Of a stretch of DNA of 64,000 bases, positions 53,049 through 62,360 are shown piece after piece (positions within the stretch are counted from its first letter, which is position 1; each line of letters starts with the position of its first letter). Under the pieces are notes generated by a model, which had not been told where the DNA came from, did no database searches, and saw nothing but the letters and a program-made list of their open reading frames with translations. Position numbers and translations under genes: made by a program. The stretch comes from CAYPPG01 sp964412555 (lineage in GTDB: Bacteria; Hinthialibacterota; Hinthialibacteria; Hinthialibacterales; Hinthialibacteraceae): positions 109,804 through 173,803 of the forward strand of contig CAYPPG010000008.1 of the NCBI GenBank assembly GCA_964412555.1, written 5' to 3'.

Positions 53049-54584
53049 TTAAAACAACGGGAAGAAAGGATGAACCGAATAGTCATCCCACGTTACATTT
53101 TTAGTTCCGCCGGTTATGCTTGACCAATTAGTTGTGGTTTCATTTTTAAATCCGCCGCTGATGCTGGACCGATAACCATTTGTTTTATTGCTGTCGCCGC
53201 CATTGATCGTAGAAAAGTTGAAATTGGCTTCGTTTCTTATTCCGCCGTTGATATTTGTGCACACCGCTTGAGTTTTATTCCATTTTCCGCCGCTGATGTT
53301 GTTCCATTTTCCGTTCGCTTCATTAAACAAACCACCGCTGATTGTGGACCTGAGATCTGTCGCTTTGTTTTGTTCTCCTCCACTCACATGCGATTGCACG
53401 CCACTCGCTTCATTCATATATCCACCACTCACGCTCGCGTCTTTGCCCACTGCGATATTTTCAACTCCCCCGCTTACGCTCGAATAATCTCCTTTTGCAA
53501 TATTTTTTCTTCCTCCGCTGATACATGAAAGTGTTCCTTCAGCCTTATTATCTGTTCCACCGCAAACACTTGATTCCTGGCCGGTGGCTACATTTTCTAC
53601 CCCCCCACTCACACTTGAGCGTTCGGCGTTGGCTATATTTTTAGACCCTCCACTGACACTTGAACGCAAGCCTTCAGCGTTATTCAGGGTTCCTCCACTT
53701 ACGCTAGACTGATTTCCATTGGCTTGATTTCCTAAACCGCCGCTGACACTGGCATGGGATCCGTTGGCAACATTGTCGATTCCACCACTTACACTGGAGG
53801 CTGCTCCTTTGGCTTCATTTCGAAATCCTCCGCTAACACTGGCGTATTCTCCTATTGCTTGATTCGATGATCCTCCACTGATACTCGTATATCTTTCTAT
53901 TGCAATATTTTGATGACCGCCACTGATACTTGAGAATCTTCCGTCGGCCTTATTTTCAAATCCACCGCTCACGCTGGCATAATATCCATTCGCTTGGTTG
54001 TTATATCCTCCACTCACATGGGAAAAAGCTTCATTTACGGTGTTTTCCCTTCCGCCGGTAATGCTAGCGTGGCTGGCGGCGAGGATGTTGTCTTGACCGG
54101 CGATCAATCCACCGTAACTCTTGAATAGATGCCTTGGACCGATAATCAGGTTATGCGAACCTTTTCGATCATCTGGTTGTAAAGAATCGGGTGCTTCATT
54201 GTAACCGATGATCAAATTTCCTGCGTTCTTTTCATCATCTCTTGTTTTGCCGCCACCGCTGCGGATGTGGACATTGACGCCTTCAAAGATAAGGTGGGGG
54301 CCGCTGACTCCGTTGATTGCATTGTCTTCAATGGTTATGTATTCCTCCATGTTTTGCAAAAAGGTTGCATTCTCATTTCCGCCTTCCAATGCTTGGATTT
54401 GGCTCTGCAGTTCTGCGATGGTTTTGTTGGCCGTGGTGAGTTGCTCTTGTAATGTCTTGACGGCGTTTTCCAAGTCGAGGAAGCGGTTCATGAAGGAAGA
54501 GGTGTCTCCCTCTTGAGCGCTTGCGATAATTGAACACGAAAGCAGTACGGTCAGGATCGATGTGAATGTGGTTGTTCTTTTCAT
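53049..54584 (-). CDS. secreted 15-residue-repeat (YadA-head-like) surface protein
   Basis: 511 residues. Signal peptide (ILTVLLSCSIIASAQ), then a coiled coil at about residues 30-68 (LENAVKTLQEQLTTANKTIA), then a linker, then about 22 tandem copies of a 15-residue unit with consensus SVSGGxxNxAxGxxS (residues about 175-500). This resembles the YadA/Hep-Hag head beta-roll, although that repeat is usually 14 residues. The coiled coil suggests a trimer. No C-terminal beta-barrel anchor is present; the chain ends SVHPFFPLF. AAGGGGAATC precedes the ATG. Likely surface or secreted structural protein. Confidence 0.82.
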   Translation of the reverse strand: MKRTTTFTSILTVLLSCSIIASAQEGDTSSFMNRFLDLENAVKTLQEQLTTANKTIAELQSQIQALEGGNENATFLQNMEEYITIEDNAINGVSGPHLIFEGVNVHIRSGGGKTRDDEKNAGNLIIGYNEAPDSLQPDDRKGSHNLIIGPRHLFKSYGGLIAGQDNILAASHASITGGRENTVNEAFSHVSGGYNNQANGYYASVSGGFENKADGRFSSISGGHQNIAIERYTSISGGSSNQAIGEYASVSGGFRNEAKGAASSVSGGIDNVANGSHASVSGGLGNQANGNQSSVSGGTLNNAEGLRSSVSGGSKNIANAERSSVSGGVENVATGQESSVCGGTDNKAEGTLSCISGGRKNIAKGDYSSVSGGVENIAVGKDASVSGGYMNEASGVQSHVSGGEQNKATDLRSTISGGLFNEANGKWNNISGGKWNKTQAVCTNINGGIRNEANFNFSTINGGDSNKTNGYRSSISGGFKNETTTNWSSITGGTKNVTWDDYSVHPFFPLF

Positions 54585-54660
54585 TTTGATTCCCCTTTAT
54601 TTTATTTTATTTTTTTTATTTATGGTTTCAGTTTCATTCTTCTCTTTTTCTCTTTTGCCC

Positions 54661-57600
54661 TCACTCGGGTGTGGGTGTGCATGTCGGTGTCGGGCTTGGC
54701 TCCACGATTAATGCAGGCCCCTGTGTGGGGGTAGGAGTCGGAGTTGGAGTGGCCGAAGGTAAAGGTATCCAGTTTCTTGACTCGTTTGTTGGGTCATATC
54801 GTTTATCGGCTTGAGGAGCGCGTGGGTGGAAATTGCCGTTGGAAGGAGTGGCTTCATTGATCCGGTAGATTACCGTGTCACTCACCGGTTCGGATACTCC
54901 GTCATTGACCGTTAATTGAAGCGTATATTCTCCGCTTGTCGACGGTTTGAAAATCGACTTAGCGGGATCGGTTGTATTTTCGTAGGTGTATAATTCGTGA
55001 TTGTCGTTATTCGCCATGATCAGGTCCGGGCGACCGTCACGGTCCAGGTCGCTTGCTCTTAGGAACGTCACCGGCGGATTGTCGATCTCGAGGGATTCGG
55101 CGTTGTCGAATGAGCCATTCCCAAGATTTCTGATGAATGAAACCGCTTGTATGGCCATATCCAACACTAGCAAATCTTGATCCCCGTCACAATCCATATC
55201 GCCGCAGGTGAAACAGAACGGATCCATACCGGCCGGAATCCGGAGTGGCGGGGAAAACCGTTCATTTCCAGTATTCTGCATCATGGAGACGGTGTTTGAA
55301 TCACGGTGCAAAAGAACAAGGCCGGGGTAGTTACCTCCGTTCATGCGATGGGACCGAACGAGTGAAATGGGGGAATCTCCCGTTTCAATCGTGATGGGAG
55401 ATGCAAAGGTTCCGTCTTGATGATTGATGAGGAGCAAAAGGGATGATGAACCGGACGTGGAGACGATTGCATCTTGGTAACCGTCATTATTCATATCCGT
55501 GAAGATCAGCGAGCGAGTTTCCTCTTCAAAGGGATCGTGAATCGAATTCAAGTCGCCGAACGTTCCGTCTCCGTGATTCGGGAGAATCGAGATTGATTGG
55601 GCATAAGCGTTTCCAACCAGAATATCGAGATCGCCTTCGCCATCGGGATCGCCAATTTCGATATTGTAGGGAGATTCTCCCGCCGGATAGACGGCCTCAC
55701 TGAGAAACGTGCCATCTTGGTTATTGATGAAAACCGAGATGGAGTCATTGTCGATATTGGCGGTGACGATATCGGCGAAATTGTCTTGATTGAGGTCGGC
55801 AATTTCGATATCCGCCGGAGCGCCGCTTGTAGGATAAGTCAATCCTTCTGAAAATGTGCCGGCTCGATCGTTGAGTTTCACATGAATCTCGTTTTCGAAA
55901 AGGTAGATCAGGGCTAGGTCCTGGTATTCATCGCCATCGAAGTCCCCGGTATTGATTTGCAATGGTTCGGCATCCAGTACCAGTGTTGTTTGTTTTGCCA
56001 ATTGCAATGCACATTGGATTTGCTCCTCGCTGAGGTCGGGGCCCTCGAGGATCGACCAGCCGAATAGGTACTTACCGCTTCCACTGCTGGCAGTACCGTT
56101 TAATTCATAGGATTCTCCCAACACGCCTTCCGTATCTTCCCCGGCATCCACAAGTAAAGGAATGGGAGTCGGAGTGGATGGGACGGCGACATGATAGACC
56201 ACTTCTTCTTCGCTTGGTTCGAAACTGTCCGTCGCTTGGATCGTGAAGTGGAATTCTCCAAGTTGTGAGGTATCCAATTCATAAACAAATTGTGTGGCCG
56301 AAGAAAGCGATTCCAACAACACAGCCGGGGCTTCCGGGGATAACAACACCTCGACCTCATGCCCATCCGGATCGGTGACGGTTGCCGTGAAGGTGCAGCT
56401 CTCGGCCACAGTGGCATAGATGGGACTGGCCGGTTCGATGGAGATCTGCGGCGGATTGTTTTCCCCGACGAGATAGGCGATATCCAGCGAAGTGGTTTCG
56501 CTTCCGTCGTAGGCGTAAACGGTAAAGGGAAAGATTCCCAGTTGCGAAGTATTCAATTGAATATCCACATATTTATTTTTCATGAAAGCAGCTTCACCCT
56601 TTACTTTTACGGGAGCGTTGAGTGAGAAGAAAACAATTAGAGGATTGGAATCTTCATCGCTGACGATGACAGTAATTTTCAGATTCTTTCCTTGATCGGC
56701 TCTTAATAGACTTTTCGAAGAGAGGGTGATGACCGGAGGGTGATTTCCCTCTCTTGGATTGTTCGAGACGGTTGATGTAAAAGAAATTGTCGTAATGGCC
56801 GCCGGTTGCAAATCGTCATTCACTTCCAATTGCAGGATAAATTCCCCTAATTCGTTGGGGGTGAAGGTTTGATTTTTCAATGTTGGATCATCGAAAGAGC
56901 CTTGTTGTGCAGGGCTGGAAGGGGCGATGCTCCATTGGTACGAATAGGTTTCACTGTTTCCGCCGGTGGGAACTGCGGAAAGAGGTAGCGGTTGGAAAAT
57001 CGGTGCGGTTTCCGCGCCTTCCGCTTCCGCCATGAGCGGATCATAGGCTGTGATGGTTACCGTGTCACTGACCGGTGATTGGATTCCATCATCTACTGTA
57101 AATTCCAAAATGAAATCACCGGCTTGATTGGGTGTAAAGGTTGGATTTAGAGTGGCAGCATTCTCGAAGGTTCCGTTGGAAGCCGGGCTGGAAGGATCGA
57201 TGCTCCATTGGAACGTATAGCGACTCGCTAAACCGCCGCTTGCCGTGCCGGTGAGAGCCACGGCTTCTCCTGTGATTGCGTAGTGAAACGAATCGGCATC
57301 GGCTGTCAATGGATTGTAGACTGGAAACGAAACGGTTGCGATGATCGGGTCTTGGATGCCGTCGCCGACAGAGACTTGAATGGTGTAATCTCCTGCAGTA
57401 GCCGGGGTGAAAGTGGGATTTGCTGTTGGGATCGAGGAGAATTGGCTGTCGCTGATATTTGGGCCGGAGTGCACGCTCCATTCATAGTTGTAACTGCCGT
57501 TCCCGCCGCTTGCGGTGCCGGTGAGAGCCACGGTTTCTTCTGTGATTGCGAAGAGAACCGAATCGGCATCGGCTGTCAACGGATTGTAGACTGTAAACGA

Positions 57601-60600
57601 AACGGTTGCGATGAACGGTTCTTGTTCGCCGTCGTCGACAGAGACTTGAATGGTGTAATCTCCAACAGTAGCGGGGGTGAAAGTGGGACTTGCTTCTGTG
57701 GTCAAGGAGAATTGGTCGTCGCTGGTATTTGGGCCGGATTGCACGCTCCATTCATAGTTGTAACTGTGACTGTCGTTTCTATCTNNNNNNNNNNNNNNNN
57801 NNNNNNNNNNNNNNNNNNNNNNNNNNNNNNNNNNNNNNNNNNNNNNNNNNNNNNNNNNNNNNNNNNNNNNNNNNNNNNNNNNNNTGTCGGTATCGCTCAC
57901 GCTGCTGTCGGTTTGTTTAGTGGGGATGTTCCCACCGCTTGCGTTGCAATGTAATACTACAGGGATCCCTACGATGGAGGGGGAACGTTTTTCGATTTCG
58001 GCGCTGATTGGAAGTGAATCATAGACATGAATCGTGACTGTATCACTTGCCACCTGTAATCCATCACTTACCGTTATTTGAAAGGTGTATTCTCCGCTTA
58101 CGGTTGGCTTGAATATTATTTCCCGATTGGTTTCATTTTGATAGACTGTATCACTGCCTACCACCGGTAATACATCTATTATTATAAATGATAATTCACT
58201 TAGTTTAGAGACACCCTTCAGTACCACCGGTATATAAATTGATGCATCTATTGTTGTAGCACCGGCTTTATCATTATAGTCGTCTATAACTAGCGGATCC
58301 CCACTAGCATTATCGAGGTTATCTTCGTCAACCGTAGTAGAAGGTGATCCAACTTTGTTACCTGCATCATCTCTGATAGAGAAACCAAAGTGTATCTCCT
58401 GGCCTAGAAGTGCGCCTGTCGAGGGACCGGCATCGACGGTCAGAGGAGCATAGGCTTGGAAGGAAACCGTATCGATGGCTGAATCGGTTCCGTTGCTCAC
58501 CGTCAATTGTAATGTGTATTCTCCCACCGCTGCCGGAGTGAAAGAGGGATTGGTTGTACTGGTTGATGAAAACTGATTATTGTCGGTTGCCGGACCGGAG
58601 ATGACGTTCCAGCTGTAAGAATAATTTCCACTGCCTCCACTTGCAGTTCCCTCTAAGCTATAAGTTTGTCCTACTAATAGAAAGCGGATGCCGAAAGCAC
58701 TACTGATACCGGCATTGGCGTTCATAGTCGTTTGGATGACGGTGATGTCTACGGTTGTTGGGCTGCATGAGCGTGAACCGTCGGAGACACAGAATTGAAA
58801 CGAGTCGTTTCCGTAGAAATTCTCATGGGGGGTATAGGTCACTTGGCCGCTGCTTGATCCGAAGCCGGATAACGATCCGTTCGACGGTCCGGAAGTGATC
58901 ATGTATGTGAGTGAATCGCCGTCGGAATCCCCGCCTGTCAAGGTTATGGAAACGGATGTATTTTCGTTCGTGCTGACGGATTGGGAATTTGCGTAGGGGG
59001 GATCATTGGATGACGAGATGGATATATCGATCCTTGCCACCGAGGAATCCGATGTGCCGTCGTTTAGTTTGAAAGTGAAGGAATCCGAGCCGCTGTAGTT
59101 GCTATTGGGATTGTATGTCACAGTCCCGGTTTGGGCGTTGAAATTGGTTAAGAAGCCACGGGATGGATGCCTGACAATCACATACGTTACGTTACTACTG
59201 TCAATATCATTTCCTTGCAATTGCATTGCCACTGCATAATCTTCATTGGTATTGAAGGAATCTGAACTCACGGTGGGAACATCATCGACGGGATTGACCG
59301 TGACTTGGAAAGCCGTCTCGACAGTCATATGATCCGTATCTTCCGCCTGGACGGTGATTTCTGCCGTGCCGTTTGCGTTGGCGGCGTAATCGAGTGTGAG
59401 TTGGCCGGATGAAATCGTTGTGGAATCGAACAAAGCTGTGTTGGTGTTGTTTTGAATCGTGTAAGTCAGCATGGCATCGGAATCTTGTTGATCTTCGAAT
59501 GCGCTGTAGAGGTCNNNNNNNNNNNNNNNNNNNNNNNNNNNNNNNNNNNNNNNNNNNNNNNNNNNNNNNNNNNNNNNNNNNNNNNNNNNNNNNNNNNNNN
59601 NNNNNNNNNNNNNNCCGGTGAAATCCATACGCGGAACCGGCATCCGCTTTACCGGGAAGATCATCATAATAAGCTCCGACAATTAAGACGTCTTTTTCAA
59701 TGGAAACCCGATGGCCGAAATAATCATTATGACCGGGATCACCCGCGATGATTTTTTTGTATAATCCCCAGTTGTTCGTGCCCCCTTGATTGCGGGAAAA
59801 AAGATAGACCGAACCAGCGTTGGTCAATCCGCTGTGATTTTCCCGCCAGGTTCCGATGGCGATCCAATCGCCGGATACGGTAACATCCACAGCGAAATTC
59901 GCATCGGTTTCGGGATCACCGGCAACGAGTTTTTTCACTTGTCCCCAATTGTTTGCGCCGCCTTCGTTTCGTTCGTATACATACGCCGCTCCGGCATTGT
60001 TGAAACCGGAATGACTGTCAGATGTTGCACCGGTAACAATCGTATCTTCGTCAATGGCCACTTGGTACATACGGTCGTCCACGGCGGCATCGCTCGCGGT
60101 AAGCGTTTTTACCCATCCCCAGTTATCAGCGCCGCCTTGATCTTTTGAAAAGACATAAACAGCCCCGGCATCCGTTGCCGCTTCATCACTGAATTTTGCG
60201 CCAATGGCGACGGTATCCCCTTCGATCGCAACCCAATGTCCGAATAAATCACCAGCGGCGGGAGTTGGAGCCGTGAGTTTTTTCACCAATCCCCAATGAT
60301 CCGCGCCGCCCTGATTGCGATGGAAAATATAAGCCTTGCCGGCATTGTTGAGACCACCGGTATCTCCACTATTGCAACCAATGACGACATAATCCCCGTC
60401 AATATCCACAATGCTTCCGAATCGGTCTTCGGTGACAGGATCACTGGCCGTTAATTTCTTTTGTTGCGTCCAATTTCCACCATCGTAAATATAAATATAA
60501 GCAGAGCCGGCGGCACTTACACCACCAGGATCCTCATTCAACGCGCCGACAATGACCGTTTCTCCATCAATCGCGACGTCTTTCCCGTAATGATCCTCAA

Positions 60601-60763
60601 AAGCACCGTCCGAGGCTACGATTTTTTTGATTTGCGTGGCGCTGGGACTGGCAAGGCAAGGTTTTGACCCTATCCATAAAGTTCCTAAGATCAACAAAAT
60701 GATTGTTTGGATGAAAAAGAGATTGATTCGGTTTTTGCAGTGTAGGAGAAGCAAAGGGAACAT
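54661..60763 (-). CDS. giant secreted FG-GAP / cadherin-like / PKD-like surface protein (contains two assembly gaps)
   Basis: About 2000 residues, from the ATG at 60763 (GAGGAGA upstream) to the stop at 54661. Signal peptide, then six integrin-alpha-type FG-GAP blades (for example DRFGSIVDIDGDYVVIGCNS), a gap at 59515-59614, two cadherin/Big_9-type domains (YSGSDSFTFKLNDG, FYGNDSFQFCVSDG), a series of PKD-like domains (GEYTLQLTVSNGTD, GDYTIQVSVDDG), a second gap at 57785-57884, VCBS/FG-GAP blades (ADLNQDNFADIVTANIDND) and a Thr/Pro-rich C-terminus. The two halves lie in different frames only because the 100-N gap at 59515 is a placeholder: both sides are at codon boundaries, so the true gap must be a multiple of three. 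Adhesion or matrix function is likely. Confidence 0.82.
57785..57884. other. assembly gap (100 N) within PKD-like repeat region
   Basis: Exactly 100 N; the coding frame happens to continue across it. Repeated PKD-like units of nearly the same DNA sequence lie beside it (57480-57784), which explains the failed assembly. Confidence 0.95.
59515..59614. other. assembly gap (100 N) between FG-GAP and cadherin-like regions
   Basis: Exactly 100 N. The coding frames left and right differ by one base, so the real length is not 100. Confidence 0.95.
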
Positions 60764-60818
60764 GGTTCTCTCCTCGTTATTTTTTGGATTTCTTGTGATC
60801 CAATTTCAGTTTCCGTAT

Positions 60819-62153
60819 TTATTGGTTAGCAATAACGTGTGTTGTATTGAGTGCCGCTTTGTAGGCTTTGGAGTAGCATAGAAACGCATCTTTGTAATTA
60901 TCATTGCCGAAATAGTTTTTTCCGTCTTCAAAATGACGTTGGGCGGTAACAACGTTGAGATTGGCGCTACCGCAATCTTCAATTATGTCTTCAACCAGTG
61001 ATCGTACATATTCACTTTTTCCGCCATTCGCGATGGGAAGGATGAGAGACACCAAGGGAATGCCGCTTAATAAGTGACGTTCCACTTCTCTTTTTTCGGC
61101 AGCGGACAATTTACTTTGTGATTCGAGATATCTTAGATATTCTATGTCACCAATAAACCATTCCAGACAAGTTTTTATCGAGCTCATAACTTTCTTACAT
61201 GGATTAAGAAAATCCGTACCACCGCCAACCAATATATTTATACTTGCATTGATTGATGGTGCGATTGTTTCGCTATAATTAGATATAATAATGTGAATCT
61301 TATTCAGGAATAGCATATCCACTTGACCAAATGGGAAATCGATTTCTGTAAGCGTATTTTCATATAGATCAGACGCTAACTTTTCAATTCCTTCTAACAA
61401 TTTATCGTGAAAAAATATTATTGATATTCCATCGAGTATGTCGCGACTTATTGCTTGTCGTAAAGGATCATCACTTTCTAAATCTATTTGTGTATCAAAC
61501 GTATCCACGATTTTAGTTAAAAGTTTTTCATGTAAATCCCAAATTATCGATGGATCATGCCTATTTAAATTAGCATAAAATCCTTTTAAATGTGAAAAAA
61601 TATTATATAATTTATTTTTATATTCATTTAACTCTTCATCCGTTTTTAATTCAATCCCAATTTTTGCCAAAAGTTCTTTTCGAATTTTTCTACATTCATT
61701 CATAAATGTAGCAATATTATTTTTGATTTTGGTAGTCAAATTCTCTATATCAAAATGGGATTGGAATTCTGTTGGAAGATTATTTAATTGATTAGAGATT
61801 ATTGATTCTAACTCACCCGGAATATTGCTTATTTGATTTTGTAATTTTCTTGGAAGATTACTTAATTGGTCGGATAAGTCTGTTATGGATTCAGCAAAGT
61901 TGTCTGGAAAGTCTGAGATCTTTTCATTAATGGACTGCAATNNNNNNNNNNNNNNNNNNNNNNNNNNNNNNNNNNNNNNNNNNNNNNNNNNNNNNNNNNN
62001 NNNNNNNNNNNNNNNNNNNNNNNNNNNNNNNNNNNNNNNNNTCTGATGCTTCAGCATAAACTCAGGGGGATCGAGGATTTCAATTATCTGACAATATCCT
62101 TTTTGATCGAATGCCATGAATACGATGAAGAGTGTTACGGCTAGATAACGCAT
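60819..62153 (-). CDS. secreted protein with amphipathic repeat region (contains assembly gap)
   Basis: About 444 residues as assembled, from the ATG at 62153 (AAGGAG upstream). Signal peptide (YLAVTLFIVFMAFDQKGYC). After the gap at 61942-62041 an 11-residue pattern repeats several times: FPDNFAESITD, LSDQLSNLPRK, LQNQISNIPGE, LESIISNQLNN, LPTEFQSHFDI. This 11-mer periodicity suggests a long amphipathic coiled structure. The rest (residues about 150-444) is helical with no family recognised. The DNA here is more AT-rich than neighbouring genes. Confidence 0.72.
   Translation of the reverse strand: MRYLAVTLFIVFMAFDQKGYCQIIEILDPPEFMLKHQXXXXXXXXXXXXXXXXXXXXXXXXXXXXXXXXXXLQSINEKISDFPDNFAESITDLSDQLSNLPRKLQNQISNIPGELESIISNQLNNLPTEFQSHFDIENLTTKIKNNIATFMNECRKIRKELLAKIGIELKTDEELNEYKNKLYNIFSHLKGFYANLNRHDPSIIWDLHEKLLTKIVDTFDTQIDLESDDPLRQAISRDILDGISIIFFHDKLLEGIEKLASDLYENTLTEIDFPFGQVDMLFLNKIHIIISNYSETIAPSINASINILVGGGTDFLNPCKKVMSSIKTCLEWFIGDIEYLRYLESQSKLSAAEKREVERHLLSGIPLVSLILPIANGGKSEYVRSLVEDIIEDCGSANLNVVTAQRHFEDGKNYFGNDNYKDAFLCYSKAYKAALNTTHVIANQ
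61942..62041. other. assembly gap (100 N) within 11-residue repeat region
   Basis: Exactly 100 N; the frame continues across it. The gap borders the 33-bp-periodic repeats of the gene. Confidence 0.95.
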
Positions 62154-62360
62154 GATTTTTCTCCTTGTTGAGTGATTTTCAAAAATTTCAATTCATAAGG
62201 AATTCTTTTTTCTCTGTGTTCATTTTCACAAGTTTTCTCTCTCCGTCTATTCAGGAATCCATGATTTTGGTCTCATGGAAATCATGAGAAAAGCATTGAG
62301 GAAAGGGGAAATGTATGAGATAATGATCGTATTTGAGATTGATTAGCGATACGGGGAAAA

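Noticed and set aside
59282..59682. Two separate overlapping genes meeting at the gap at 59515-59614
   Set aside because: The overlap exists only because N was translated; domain content on both sides fits one protein, and a gap length that is a multiple of three restores the frame.
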